The notes: generated by a model from the sequence alone, not told the origin. Shown: positions 16,901 to 26,629, numbered from the stretch's first letter. The stretch is 64,000 nt of DNA from Paenibacillus radicis (ex Gao et al. 2016) (GCF_014641555.1 NZ_BMHY01000004.1:186001-250000), one strand, 5' to 3'. Made by a program: numbers and translations.

Positions 16901-17881
16901 ATGAATGGAAAGTTCGAAGCGGATACTGATTCAGCACTTGATTCTGTTATCAAATCCGACTACAGCAACATTAATGGCATTGTTGTCTCTAGAAATGGAT
17001 CAATTGTATATGAGGATTATTACAATGGTTTTGGCCCGGAAGATGCACAGCATGTGGCTTCGGTTACAAAAAGTATCGTGTCTGCCCTCATTGGGATTGC
17101 AATCGATGAGAAATATATAGAGAGTGCTGATACGAAAGTGCTGGATTTCTTTCCCGAATATGTTCCAAATGCTAATGCAGGGGTGAAACCTGACATTACC
17201 ATTCGTCATCTGCTTACGATGACAGCTCCTTATGCTTTCGAAGACTGGCGCGAGCCGCTGGATCAAATGTGCATGAAGCCGGACTGGATCCAGTATGCGT
17301 TGGATTTAATGGGACACAACGGCACGATAGGAACCTTCAAATATTCAACGGCCGGGGCACATGTATTATCCGCAATTATTACCCGAGCCACTGGCAAAAG
17401 CGCTCGTGAATTTGCGAATGAACGTTTATTCAAACCGATCGGAATGCGAGAAATTCCGGATGATCCCGTTACGTCTTTCGGTTTTGATCAATTGTTTGGG
17501 AGTGAGGTGAAGGGGTGGGTTAACGATCCGCACAATTATTCAACAGGTGGTTGGGGGCTAACGTTAACACCACGTGATATGTCGCTTTTTGGCCAGCTCT
17601 ATTTGAACCGCGGTGAATGGGAGGGCCAGCCAATTATTTCGAAGAGCTGGATTGAGGAGTCGACGGCGATGAATGCGAATCAATACGGCTATCTGTGGTG
17701 GGTAAGGGAAGAGAACGGTATTTTTGCCTACTCAGCTGTGGGCGATGGCGGAAATATCATTTGCTGCGTACCCGAGAAAGGTCTAGTCGTAGCTATTGCA
17801 TCGGCTTTTCTCCTGCATACTCCTGACAGATGGCCACTGATTAGGGATTGGATCATTCCCGCTGTTAATGATAAGTTATAA
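16901..17881 (+). CDS. Serine hydrolase, class C beta-lactamase fold
   Basis: 327 residues. SxxK motif is Ser54-Val-Thr-Lys57; second motif is Tyr148-Ser-Thr. The family region RHLLTMTAPYAF and GGWGLTLTPRDMSLFGQLYL closely parallel the enzyme at 5385. No signal peptide. GGGAGG at 16888-16893 fixes ATG 16901; the GTG at 16880 would include that site. It sits directly behind a drug-sensing-type MerR gene, so induction by a small toxic ester or lactam is a reasonable inference. Terminator at 17972. Confidence 0.87.
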   Translation: MNGKFEADTDSALDSVIKSDYSNINGIVVSRNGSIVYEDYYNGFGPEDAQHVASVTKSIVSALIGIAIDEKYIESADTKVLDFFPEYVPNANAGVKPDITIRHLLTMTAPYAFEDWREPLDQMCMKPDWIQYALDLMGHNGTIGTFKYSTAGAHVLSAIITRATGKSAREFANERLFKPIGMREIPDDPVTSFGFDQLFGSEVKGWVNDPHNYSTGGWGLTLTPRDMSLFGQLYLNRGEWEGQPIISKSWIEESTAMNANQYGYLWWVREENGIFAYSAVGDGGNIICCVPEKGLVVAIASAFLLHTPDRWPLIRDWIIPAVNDKL

Positions 17882-17971
17882 TGATTGGTTGTTTACAAAT
17901 TAATATACCATATAATGGTGCTCGAATTTCTTGTTGTTTGCTATCGTTATCTCTATTAAATAACGTTTCTG

Positions 17972-18006
17972 AAGACCCATGCCATAGAGCATGGGTCTTT
18001 TTGAAT
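17972..18006 (+). terminator. Rho-independent terminator
   Basis: A perfect 11-bp stem, AAGACCCATGC (17972-17982) with GCATGGGTCTT (17988-17998), then a T run. Confidence 0.85.
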
Positions 18007-18272
18007 CGGAGAAACCGAACATTCCATAGAGAAGTCCTTCAAATCGACACAAAAAGATCGTCTTGTGGTCGGATTTCTCACTATTCACCAGCAGGTAAAT
18101 AGCTTATAATTATTTGATGACAGTTTAATCTACAAATGAATAGCAATACATGACGACAGGTTATTATGGAAACGAAATAAGGTGTGTGACTAGGTTGCGC
18201 CTTGGCTTGGAGAGGCCTAAGCAGGAGCGACTGGATGCTTTCTGCAAATTTTAGGGTATAAGGATGGTAATA
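18007..18272 (+). other. Intergenic leader region of mqo, no gene seen
   Basis: No open frame of interest. A TATAAT box (18105-18110) is present without a convincing -35. The last 80 bases before the gene are G-rich with short self-complementary stretches (CTTGG and CCTAAG around 18200-18225), so a structured leader is possible, but no known riboswitch class is recognisable. Confidence 0.3.
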
Positions 18273-19769
18273 ATGAGCAGCAGAGAAACGAAAACAGACG
18301 TCATCTTAATTGGTGCCGGAATTATGAGTGCAACGTTAGGGACACTTCTGAAAGAATTGGCGCCAGAATGGGAAATTAAAGTGTTCGAGAAGCTTGAAAG
18401 CGCAGGAGAAGAGAGCTCGAACGAATGGAACAATGCAGGAACAGGGCACGCGGCATTATGCGAGCTTAACTACACGGTCGAAAAACCGGACGGCTCGGTT
18501 GATATTAGCAAAGCGATTCAGATTAATGAGCAATTCCAGCTTTCCATGCAGTTCTGGTCTTATCTGGTGAACAGCAAGCTGATCCGTAATCCGCAAGACT
18601 TTATTATGGCACTGCCTCATATGAGTATGGTATTAGGTGAAAAGAATGTAGCTTTCTTGAAGAAGCGTTTCGAAGCGATGACCAAAAATCCATTGTTTCA
18701 AGGCATGGAATTTTCCGATGATCCTAAAAAATTGATGGAATGGATCCCCCTTATTATAAAAGATCGTCAATCGAATGAACCGATAGCAGCAACCAAAATC
18801 GACACGGGGACAGATGTCAATTTTGGTGCTTTAACGCGCATTCTATTCGATCACCTGAAGAGCAAGAACGTCAAAATCAACTATAATCATAGCGTTCAGA
18901 ATATGAACCGCGCGAGCGACGGCTCGTGGGACTTGAAAGTACGCAACGCCAGCGGCAGCGTGGAACACCATCAAGCGAAATTTGTTTTTATCGGCGGCGG
19001 CGGCGGAAGTTTGCATCTGCTGCAAAAATCAGGCATCCCTGAAGGAAAGCATATTGGCGGATTCCCGGTTAGCGGTATCTTCATGGTGTGCAACAACCCG
19101 GAAGTTGTCGCGCAGCATCATGCTAAAGTGTACGGGAAAGCTAAAGTTGGAGCGCCTCCAATGTCGGTTCCGCATTTGGACACCCGTTTTATCGAAAATA
19201 AAAAATCATTGCTGTTTGGACCGTTTGCAGGCTTCTCTCCTAAGTTTTTGAAAACCGGATCGATGTTCGATTTGATCACTTCGGTAAAACCGGATAACTT
19301 GGTCACGATGTTGTCTGCTGGCGCGAAGAATATGTCGCTGACGAAATATTTGATCGAGCAAGTCCTGTTATCGAAAGAAAAACGCATGGAAGAGCTGCGC
19401 GAGTTTATCCCGAATGCCCGGATCGAGGATTGGGATTTGGTCGTAGCGGGACAGCGTGTACAGGTTATTAAAGATACACAAGCGGGCAGAGGAACCTTGC
19501 AGTTTGGTACGGAAGTCATTACTGCAGCAGATGGCTCGATTGCAGCTCTGCTCGGCGCATCTCCTGGTGCTTCGACTGCTGTTCACGTTATGCTTGAGGT
19601 TATCAGCAAATGCTTCCCTCAGCACAGTAAAGAGTGGGAGCCGAAGATCAAAGAAATAATTCCTTCCCATGGCGTATCGCTCATGAAAAATCCGGAGCTT
19701 CTGCGTGAGGTTCATGCATCAACAGCAGATGCGCTTGGTTTGAGTGAGAAAGAGCGCGTATATAGTTAG
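18273..19769 (+). CDS. mqo: Malate:quinone oxidoreductase
   Basis: 498 residues, the normal length. FAD-binding N-terminus [14 protein letters not shown], followed by the Mqo-specific [19 protein letters not shown] and later [12 protein letters not shown] and [15 protein letters not shown]. It is a peripheral membrane flavoenzyme that oxidises malate to oxaloacetate and passes electrons to menaquinone, a TCA-cycle step bypassing NAD-malate dehydrogenase. ATG 18273 has AGGA 8 nt upstream; ATG 18264 overlaps that site. Monocistronic, ending at a terminator at 19819. Confidence 0.96.
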   Translation: MSSRETKTDVILIGAGIMSATLGTLLKELAPEWEIKVFEKLESAGEESSNEWNNAGTGHAALCELNYTVEKPDGSVDISKAIQINEQFQLSMQFWSYLVNSKLIRNPQDFIMALPHMSMVLGEKNVAFLKKRFEAMTKNPLFQGMEFSDDPKKLMEWIPLIIKDRQSNEPIAATKIDTGTDVNFGALTRILFDHLKSKNVKINYNHSVQNMNRASDGSWDLKVRNASGSVEHHQAKFVFIGGGGGSLHLLQKSGIPEGKHIGGFPVSGIFMVCNNPEVVAQHHAKVYGKAKVGAPPMSVPHLDTRFIENKKSLLFGPFAGFSPKFLKTGSMFDLITSVKPDNLVTMLSAGAKNMSLTKYLIEQVLLSKEKRMEELREFIPNARIEDWDLVVAGQRVQVIKDTQAGRGTLQFGTEVITAADGSIAALLGASPGASTAVHVMLEVISKCFPQHSKEWEPKIKEIIPSHGVSLMKNPELLREVHASTADALGLSEKERVYS

Positions 19770-19818
19770 TTGTTAAATAAGTATAAAGCAATTATAGATG
19801 CTAGTTCATACACAGAAA

Positions 19819-19852
19819 AACGCGATGTCATTTGAGCATCGCGTTTTTTTGC
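19819..19852 (+). terminator. Rho-independent terminator
   Basis: AACGCGATG (19819-19827) with CATCGCGTT (19837-19845), then seven T. Confidence 0.87.
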
Positions 19853-19976
19853 ATGTTTTATAAATTGTTGCTTTATAGATGACAGTAGTCGGGTTTATCC
19901 TAAAAATGGTAGGATTGCATCAGTTTAAGATAGCCGTATGACTAAGCAAGAAATTGTAAACGAAAGGGCGTTATTT

Positions 19977-20450
19977 ATGAAGGTTGTAAGTGCAACAATG
20001 GATGACCTCAAAGAATGGTTAGAGCTAGCTTCTGAGGTTGAATACCTATTTGGACCAATGGTAAATGATCCAAAGTTTATACAAGCATTAGAGAAGAATA
20101 TAAATCAAGATAGAGCTTTTTGTGTTAGAGAGAACGATGGATTACCTGGTTCTAAATTGCTCGGTGGAATTTTATTTTCAGCATCAAATGCCCCAAAATA
20201 TAAAATTGGTTGGTTATCTGTTTCACCGAAAGCGAGAAATAAAGGAATAGCAACAGCTTTGGTAGATCATGTTTTGAGACTTATCACCGTTCCATCAGAA
20301 GTAGTAGTTACTACATTTGGTGAGGATATTCCAGATGGGCAGCCCGCAAGGAAGTTTTATCAGAAGTTTGGTTTCATTCCATTAGACGAGTTAATTTCAA
20401 ATGGTCCAGAAGGCGGTAGTCGTCAGAAATTTAAGTTGGATGTCAACTAA
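19977..20450 (+). CDS. GNAT-family N-acetyltransferase
   Basis: 157 residues. The acetyl-CoA motif A is visible as WLSVSPKARNKGIATALVDHV, and motif B ends in ARKFYQKFGF. The acceptor is unknown. AAAGGG (19963-19968) is 8 nt before ATG 19977; ATG 19938 is an in-frame alternative without a ribosome site. Base composition is clearly AT-richer than mqo upstream, and the 3' end abuts a DUF2332 remnant on the other strand, which together suggest insertion by transfer. Confidence 0.8.
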   Translation: MKVVSATMDDLKEWLELASEVEYLFGPMVNDPKFIQALEKNINQDRAFCVRENDGLPGSKLLGGILFSASNAPKYKIGWLSVSPKARNKGIATALVDHVLRLITVPSEVVVTTFGEDIPDGQPARKFYQKFGFIPLDELISNGPEGGSRQKFKLDVN

Positions 20451-20544
20451 CATGCTTGAAATCTTCAGCGGAATTGTAGGAATAACAATACTTATCCCAA
20501 AGAAGCTGCAGCCCCGCACTTGTCCCAATTTCTATTAAACCTAA
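20443..20544 (-). pseudogene. DUF2332 gene remnant
   Basis: On the reverse strand a 33-codon stretch reads LGLIEIGTSAGLQLLWDKY followed by CYSYN and a stop. The segment IEIG-x-SAGL-x-LLWD is the characteristic core of the DUF2332 family, whose proteins are normally several hundred residues. A TAA closes the frame at 20545-20547 on the upstream side and TGA at 20443 on the downstream side, so only an internal fragment survives. Recognition rests on memory of the motif. Confidence 0.5.
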
Positions 20545-20918
20545 TTACCTTTTAATGGTACTGTATCATCACATTTGAATAAATAATATTTAATTGGTTT
20601 TGTAAACTTTAAAGAAAATATTTATCGTGTGTATGCAACTTAATCTCCTAGTTACTTGTTTTACCGCTAATATTGTATGAAAATGGTAGGGTAGAGTTAA
20701 TCCAATAAAGAGGGAATGGTGAATTCAAAAGCAAATGTAACTATTTTCCTCCCTTTGCGTAACAAACTAAGGTGAACAAAATTTCAGTTCAGCGTGTTTA
20801 CCTATTTTCCAGCTTTATCTTAACGGAAGTGGTTGAGAGAGTTAAGACTTCGTTAATAGGCACGAAAGACTGGGATGTTAACATGAGGAAGAAAAATAAA
20901 GAGAGGAAGTGAAGGGAT
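20545..20918. other. AT-rich intergenic region with one inverted repeat
   Basis: No further coding signal found. An inverted repeat, TTAACGGAAGT (20820-20830) with ACTTCGTTAA (20847-20856) and one bulged base, lies about 60 bp upstream of the secreted hydrolase and could be an operator or leader hairpin. Confidence 0.3.
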
Positions 20919-22961
20919 TTGAAGAAAAGAATCATTTGGTCGCTTGCAACTGCCTTGGCATTTGCACCTATTTTACCAACAGCGGCAATGGCGTCCACAC
21001 AGGAAGTTGCTGCCCCTCTGTCGTTTGAGAAGTTTGCCGCTGAGAAAGCCGCACTGCTAACTGAGCAGTATGGTACGACTAGCGTACAGTATGCTTTAAT
21101 CGACAATGGCAATATCAAAGTATCGGGTCATACCGGGTTGAATGACAAGGCGGGGAAAGTTCCATTAACGAAGGACACGGTGTATGGCATTGGCTCGACA
21201 AGTAAGATGTTTACTGCAGCAGCGGTTATGAAACTGGTCGATCAAGGAAAGATTGATCTCGATACGCCCGTTGTCCAGTATATAACGGACTTCAAGATGA
21301 AGGATGAGCGTTACAAGAAGATAACGCCTCGCATGCTGCTGAATCATTCATCGGGTCTGCAAGGCTCGACTCTGATCAGCGGTTTTTTATTCAATGACCC
21401 AGACACCTATGTCCATGATACACTGCTCCAGCAGTTGTCTACACAGAAGCTAAAAGCTGATCCCGGCGCGTTTTCCGTGTATTGCAACGATGGATTTACG
21501 CTATCAGAGATTTTGGTAGAAAGAGTCAGCAACATGTCTTTCACGGCATTTATCGATCAATATTTCGCTAAGCCACTTGGTTTGGACAATACGCTGACAC
21601 CGCAAGGTGCACTTGATGCTCATTCCTTTGCAGCTCTTTATTCCCCTTTCTATCAGGGGCAGCTTCCTACGGAAACAACCAATGCGATTGGAACGGGTGG
21701 TATCTTTTCTACAGCGGAGGATTTGGTGAAGTTCTCTCAAATCTTCACGGGGCAGAAGAAGGATATTCTCTCCGAGAAATCAGCAAAAGCAATGGAGCAA
21801 GAGGAATACAAAAAGGGACTATGGCCTGCAGATGCAGATAGTTCCATTGACTACGGACTTGGCTGGGACAGCGTAAGATTGTATCCGTTTAACGATTATG
21901 GAATAAAGGCGCTCGTCAAAGGCGGGGATACAACCTTGTATCATTCTTCGCTCGTGGTGCTGCCTGAGCATAATATGGCTGTAGCCGTTGTCACTTCTGG
22001 CGGAAGCAGCTCATTGAATCAGTTGTTTGCAACGCAATTGCTGCTGCAATCCTTGAAAGAGAAGGGTGCTATTAAAGAAATTCAACCGGATAAATCTTTC
22101 GGAAAGCCAACCAAGGCCGATATGCCGAAAGAGATTGCCGCTTATGCAGGCTATTACAACACCATGGCCGACCAGTGGAAAGTGGACATTAAAGACGGAG
22201 AACTTACTGTACTAGGACAGAAATTTATTTACACAGCGGATGGTTCTTTCCTCGATGAGGAGGGCTCCAATAAGATTCGGTTCGTCAAGGAAAGTAACGG
22301 GCGCACTTATCTATGGATGGGCCAATACATTTCGGTTCCCGGATTGGGACAGCTCGCATTGTCTCAGTATAATGGAGAAAAAGTTGAACCTGCAGCGCTA
22401 GGTAAAGAGGTAGCAGACGCATGGGCACAAAGAGAAGGAAAGTTGTACTTTGCGGTTAATGAGAAATACAGTTCTGTCGCTTATATGAATCTGCTGGCAG
22501 CTCCTATTTCCGTTAAAACCAATGCGGAAGGCTATTTGTTCAATTTGAAAATAACAGGTCCAAATACGGCAGAAAATCAACATCAAATCCCTGCAATTGC
22601 TGGCCGGGATACAGCAGAAGTGACATTCTTTAACGAGGCTGGTATTGAGTACTTCGAAATGAGAGGCTACTTATATGTCAGCCAGGATGGCGTAAAACCG
22701 CTCTATACAGGTAAAACATCCGTCGCTACGATTCAAGCGAACGGTCATGCAAGATGGTTTACCGTCCCCGCTAATGCTGTGGGCAAGAAACTAACCGTTG
22801 CACTCCCGGAAAAAGGCGCCTTCATGGTGTACGATGAAAATGGCACTCTAATTAACAACACAGTCATCAGCGGCAAAAATGAAGTCGTGCTTCCTAAGAA
22901 TGGATTTATCGTATTTGCCGGAAATGCCGGTTCGGCATTCGGCATTTCGCTCTCCAAATAG
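20919..22961 (+). CDS. Secreted serine hydrolase, beta-lactamase family, two domains
   Basis: 680 residues from TTG. Sec signal peptide: KKR, a hydrophobic core, and a probable cut after Ala-Met-Ala at about residue 25. The catalytic domain (about 35-385) has SxxK as Ser93-Thr-Ser-Lys96, Tyr188-Cys-Asn190 as the YxN motif, and a late Lys-Gly-Gly (KGGDTTLYHSS) as the third motif. The C-terminal 280 residues look like beta-rich accessory domains. The family includes D-aminopeptidases, esterases and PBP4*-like enzymes; being extracellular, a peptide, lactam or polymer substrate is plausible. GAAGGG and GAGAGGAAG lie just upstream. It ends at a shared bidirectional terminator. Confidence 0.88.
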   Translation: MKKRIIWSLATALAFAPILPTAAMASTQEVAAPLSFEKFAAEKAALLTEQYGTTSVQYALIDNGNIKVSGHTGLNDKAGKVPLTKDTVYGIGSTSKMFTAAAVMKLVDQGKIDLDTPVVQYITDFKMKDERYKKITPRMLLNHSSGLQGSTLISGFLFNDPDTYVHDTLLQQLSTQKLKADPGAFSVYCNDGFTLSEILVERVSNMSFTAFIDQYFAKPLGLDNTLTPQGALDAHSFAALYSPFYQGQLPTETTNAIGTGGIFSTAEDLVKFSQIFTGQKKDILSEKSAKAMEQEEYKKGLWPADADSSIDYGLGWDSVRLYPFNDYGIKALVKGGDTTLYHSSLVVLPEHNMAVAVVTSGGSSSLNQLFATQLLLQSLKEKGAIKEIQPDKSFGKPTKADMPKEIAAYAGYYNTMADQWKVDIKDGELTVLGQKFIYTADGSFLDEEGSNKIRFVKESNGRTYLWMGQYISVPGLGQLALSQYNGEKVEPAALGKEVADAWAQREGKLYFAVNEKYSSVAYMNLLAAPISVKTNAEGYLFNLKITGPNTAENQHQIPAIAGRDTAEVTFFNEAGIEYFEMRGYLYVSQDGVKPLYTGKTSVATIQANGHARWFTVPANAVGKKLTVALPEKGAFMVYDENGTLINNTVISGKNEVVLPKNGFIVFAGNAGSAFGISLSK

Positions 22962-22987
22962 CACTCATAATACTTACTGCTCAACAT

Positions 22988-23032
22988 AAATAGAAAAGAA
23001 GCCAGCTGCGGCAGCTGGCTTCTTTTCTATTT
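22988..23032. terminator. Bidirectional terminator between convergent genes
   Basis: A 22-bp perfect inverted repeat with a 1-nt centre (left arm 22988-23009, right arm 23011-23032). The core is GCCAGCTGC/GCAGCTGGC flanked by A- and T-rich arms, so it gives a U-tract in both directions. The right arm contains the TAG stop codon (23027-23029) of the convergent PucR gene. Confidence 0.9.
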
Positions 23033-24619
23033 ATCGGATATCATCATGTCCCGGAACATAAGCCCAAGCTTCAACATCAGTAAATGGTCGTTATTTTTCA
23101 AATCCAGATTCATTAACCCCGTAATTTTCTCCAGCCGATAAAGCACAGTATTACGATGAATATATAATGCCCTGGCCGTTTCGTTGACCTGACCGTTATT
23201 AGCGAAATATGCTTCAAGCGTGCGCATCATCTCGTCTGTGTACTCTTCGTCTTTGTCCAGTAGAGGCTGGAACAGATAAGTGCAAAATCGGCGCATTACC
23301 TCCTGCGGAATATGTCTGAAGAGATGCACGAATTCCAAGTCGGCAAACAGCACGACAGATTCGGAAATACCCAGTTCGGTGCTGATTCGTTCGGCATCCA
23401 TGCATTCCTGGAAGCCATCGATTAACGCGTCGATACCTGCTCTGATTTTGCTGCTAAAACTTGTACATGACTCTGTTCCGTGACTCCATCCATTTATTAT
23501 CTCCCCATACAATCGAATGGAATGCTCATACAGCTTGCGATCCTTCGCCACGTCCTCTGGAATTTGCAATAGGGAATACAAGCGGTTCAAGACATAGAAA
23601 TGATGGGATACGAGAGTGGCAGTCTTGGGATGCTCCTGCAGCCGATCCTGGATTTCCCGCAATCTGCGCCGCTGCATGTTTGGATCCCACGCGCTTGTCT
23701 CAGCAGCGGACATCATGCATACGAATGGAGTGTTCCAGAATCCGCTGCCCAATGCTTCCGCAAACTCAAGCACCGTCTGCTGGGATACGATGCCTTTCAA
23801 ATACCGCTCCATTGCAGTGCCAAGCCGCCTGCCGGCAGCTGCCTCTTCCTGATTCTGAATGACCTCCAGATGATAGGCGAGGATGACAGCTGCTTGATGG
23901 AAGATTCCCTCTATCTCGTCCTGCAGCTGTTCAGTTTGCACGAGCAGGTGACCGTACGTTTTTCCGTTTTTAAGCAAAGGAATTCTGTAGAACTGATTAT
24001 GAGCTGCTTTGTAAAACCGGTTATCAGTCTGCCATGGCCACTCGCATAGCAGCTCCGTTTCCGAACATATAGTCACGTTGTAGAGGATTACCCCCTCTGA
24101 GGTAAAGACAGCTATAGGATGAGCTAATATGCGATGAATACTTTGAAAATAATTCGTATACTCATCTGCCTGCATTGCAAAATCAACCAGCTTCTTCTGC
24201 ATTTCAAGCCGTTCATTCAGCTTTCGTGTATCCCGCTGAAACTCAGATTGGAATAGGGCGGTGATCTGTTCAGAGAAGGTGAAGGCAAAAGGCAGTTCGA
24301 TTAAAGGAAGCTGCAAACGATCAGCCTCTAGCAGAACGGCTTGCGGAATCTCCTTCCAATAACGGCCAAGCTTTATGCCAAGCCCCGATGCTCCGCGCTC
24401 GCTTAGCTTTTGCAGCAAGATGACAAACTCCTCAGGAGAATCTCGGATGGCATACGCTGTAGTCAACAGCAGCTCGCCTTCTTTCATCCAATTAATCACA
24501 TCCGGCGCATCCATCAGATTGATTGAGCTAATGGTCCGATACACGCCTTCACTCCCGGCAACTAAACTCCCCTCTGATAGCGGATAGACAGTCAGAGCAT
24601 CTTCTACGGTTATATGCAC
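23027..24619 (-). CDS. PucR-family transcriptional regulator
   Basis: 530 residues from GTG. N-terminal PucR domain (about 1-125: VEDALTVYPL, INLMDAPDVINWMKEGELLLTT), a central GGDEF-like/variable region, and a C-terminal HTH_30 (LEAYFANNGQVNETARALYI then HRNTVLYRLEKI). PucR-type proteins activate purine, allantoin and other nitrogen catabolic genes, often after binding a pathway intermediate. AAGGAG (24629-24634) lies 9 nt before GTG 24619; the ATG at 24655 would translate that site. It is divergent from the ABC/amidohydrolase operon, its obvious target. Confidence 0.92.
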   Translation of the reverse strand: MHITVEDALTVYPLSEGSLVAGSEGVYRTISSINLMDAPDVINWMKEGELLLTTAYAIRDSPEEFVILLQKLSERGASGLGIKLGRYWKEIPQAVLLEADRLQLPLIELPFAFTFSEQITALFQSEFQRDTRKLNERLEMQKKLVDFAMQADEYTNYFQSIHRILAHPIAVFTSEGVILYNVTICSETELLCEWPWQTDNRFYKAAHNQFYRIPLLKNGKTYGHLLVQTEQLQDEIEGIFHQAAVILAYHLEVIQNQEEAAAGRRLGTAMERYLKGIVSQQTVLEFAEALGSGFWNTPFVCMMSAAETSAWDPNMQRRRLREIQDRLQEHPKTATLVSHHFYVLNRLYSLLQIPEDVAKDRKLYEHSIRLYGEIINGWSHGTESCTSFSSKIRAGIDALIDGFQECMDAERISTELGISESVVLFADLEFVHLFRHIPQEVMRRFCTYLFQPLLDKDEEYTDEMMRTLEAYFANNGQVNETARALYIHRNTVLYRLEKITGLMNLDLKNNDHLLMLKLGLMFRDMMISDK

Positions 24620-24746
24620 GTCATATCGCTCCTTCGTCCGTATAATACCTGACATGCAGGGGGTGCAGGGGAATCTGCTGTTTTCATGGGTTTCTTCAAA
24701 TTATATCGTTTTTCCGCTGCTTTCTGCAAATCGTTTCTCGTATTTT

Positions 24747-24765
24747 ATGTTATTTAATATAACAT
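24747..24765. promoter_or_regulatory. Candidate operator in the PucR/operon divergent region
   Basis: ATGTTA (24747-24752) and TAACAT (24760-24765) form a perfect inverted repeat with a 7-bp AT spacer. It lies between the PucR gene and the ABC transporter gene and is the only clear dyad there, hence a candidate PucR site. Confidence 0.4.
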
Positions 24766-24905
24766 TAAATTATGGAATTTTGGTTTTCGAACAATCAAGC
24801 TAGGGTGTTATTAGTTTTGGAACCAAATTGATGTTAGGAATATTTACAACAAATCATTTTGGAGTTATGATTGGTCACAACTTCTAAGAGAAATGGGGGA
24901 TTGGG

Positions 24906-25697
24906 ATGCTGCTTACTGAACGCCAAGCAACAGAGTCTAATAAGGGTACCATGCTAGTCATCGATGATGTTGGCAAAATCTATCCGAACGGCACGATAGC
25001 CGTTCAGCATGCGAATCTGAATGTAGGAGAGGGCGAATTTCTCTGTTTTGTCGGCCCTTCGGGCTGCGGTAAATCGACGATTTTTAATATGATCGCAGGC
25101 TTGACGGAGCCAACCTCCGGCAGCCTCTCCGTATTGGGTGATTCGCCTAAAGCTGCGCGCAAGCGGAATGAGATTGCCTTTGTGTTTCAGGAACATACCT
25201 TGCTGCCGTGGTCGAAGCTGATTGACAATGTAACGATGCCGCTGACACTGCGCGGCGTTTCTAAGAAAGAGCGCGTCGCTGAAGGGGAAAGGGTGCTGGA
25301 GCTGGTGGGCTTGAAGGATTATACGAAAGTGCTGCCCCGCGAGCTTTCAGGAGGTATGAAGATGCGGGTATCCATCGCCAGAGCGCTTATATCCCGGCCC
25401 AAGCTGCTTCTCATGGACGAGCCTTTTGGCGCGCTTGATGAAATTACAAGGCAAACACTGCAGGATGAACTGTTGAACATTTGGGAGCAGGACAAGAAAA
25501 TGTCGGTGCTGTTCATTACGCACAATGTGTTTGAAAGTATCTTTCTATCAACAAGAGTGGTGGTAATGACGCCGCGCCCCGGTAAAATTTCGGATATCAT
25601 CGATATTCCATCCCTGTATCCAAGAGATGATGAATTCCGGACCCGTCCAGCATTTGGCGATTATGTACGACGCGTCTCCGAGGTCTTAAAGCACTAA
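24906..25697 (+). CDS. ABC transporter ATP-binding protein (NitT/TauT type)
   Basis: 263 residues. Walker A GPSGCGKST (50-58), Q-loop Gln95, signature LSGGM (147-151), Walker B LLLMDEP with Asp171-Glu172, and switch His in FITHNV. It resembles SsuB/TauB/ThiZ-type importers of organic nitrogen or sulfur compounds. ATG 24906 follows GGGGGA. First gene of the operon; its TAA overlaps the ATG at 25697, but the permease probably starts at 25727. Confidence 0.93.
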   Translation: MLLTERQATESNKGTMLVIDDVGKIYPNGTIAVQHANLNVGEGEFLCFVGPSGCGKSTIFNMIAGLTEPTSGSLSVLGDSPKAARKRNEIAFVFQEHTLLPWSKLIDNVTMPLTLRGVSKKERVAEGERVLELVGLKDYTKVLPRELSGGMKMRVSIARALISRPKLLLMDEPFGALDEITRQTLQDELLNIWEQDKKMSVLFITHNVFESIFLSTRVVVMTPRPGKISDIIDIPSLYPRDDEFRTRPAFGDYVRRVSEVLKH

Positions 25698-25726
25698 TGA
25701 TGAGCGAGGAAAGGAGAGGAATCATC

Positions 25727-26605
25727 ATGGACAAAATGGCAGCAACCCGGATTGTTGAACCTGCTTCAGCTATCCGGACTACTGTGAAGAGGAAAGCCCC
25801 GAGCGGCCATTCCGCTGCTCAGCATCCCGTCTTAAAACTGTTGAAGAAAGTTCTGCCTCCGCTTGTTGTCTTTGTTCTATTCGTAGGCGGCTGGGAATTG
25901 ATCGTGAGACTATATGGCATCGCACCGTACATTTTGCCCAAGCCATCTGATATCGTCACCGCGGCTGCGAATAACAGCACGAATCTGATCGCATCGGTAA
26001 GCACAACCATTATTGAGGCGTTGATCGGCTTTGCCATCAGTGTAGTGCTCGGCATTGGCGTAGCTATACTGTTGGCGTTATCCAAGACGGTTGAGAAAAG
26101 CGTCTATCCTTACGCTATTATTTTACAGACCATTCCGGTCGTCGCCATCGCTCCGATCATTGTGATCTGGTTTGGGGCGGGAATCAACGCCATTGTCATT
26201 ATCTCATTCCTAATCAGCTTTTTTCCGATTTTGTCGAATACGCTGATTGGTTTGAACTCAACGGATCAAAATATGAAAAATTTATTTTACCTCTATAATG
26301 CGAGCAAGCTGCAGACGATTTGGAAGCTCCGTTTTCCGGCAGCGTTGCCCTACATGATGGCCGGTTTAAAAATCTCCTGCTCCAGCGCGGTAGTTGGCGC
26401 AATTGTGGGCGAATATATCGCCGGTATTGGCGGCGGGCAGGGCGGACTTGGTTACGGTATTACCGTCGCAGCAACTCGGCTGCAAACCCCTTATTTATTC
26501 GCCTGCGGTTTGGCAGCGGCTATTCTAGGAATTGTCTTTTTCCTGATCATTAATCTGATTTCGAACAAGCTGTTGAAATCCTGGCATGAATCCGCAATGA
26601 AATAA
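25727..26605 (+). CDS. ABC transporter permease (NitT/TauT type)
   Basis: 292 residues. About six transmembrane helices beginning at the hydrophobic run PPLVVFVLFVGGWELIV, and the BPD inner-membrane EAA region (LYNASKLQTIWKLRFPAALP). It forms the channel for the ATPase upstream and the lipoprotein downstream. An AAAGGAGAGG site fixes ATG 25727; the ATG at 25697 overlaps the previous stop codon. Confidence 0.92.
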   Translation: MDKMAATRIVEPASAIRTTVKRKAPSGHSAAQHPVLKLLKKVLPPLVVFVLFVGGWELIVRLYGIAPYILPKPSDIVTAAANNSTNLIASVSTTIIEALIGFAISVVLGIGVAILLALSKTVEKSVYPYAIILQTIPVVAIAPIIVIWFGAGINAIVIISFLISFFPILSNTLIGLNSTDQNMKNLFYLYNASKLQTIWKLRFPAALPYMMAGLKISCSSAVVGAIVGEYIAGIGGGQGGLGYGITVAATRLQTPYLFACGLAAAILGIVFFLIINLISNKLLKSWHESAMK

Positions 26606-26629
26606 TAGAAAAAAGGGAGAGAATTCAAC

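Noticed and set aside
18180..18262. Possible riboswitch before mqo
   Set aside because: G-rich and partly self-complementary, but no conserved core of a known riboswitch class could be matched.
24817..24846. Sigma-54 promoter before the ABC transporter operon
   Set aside because: Looked for GG-N10-GC spacing because PucR operons can be nitrogen controlled; none is present, and the sigma-A-like boxes there (TTGGAA, TATTTA) are weak.
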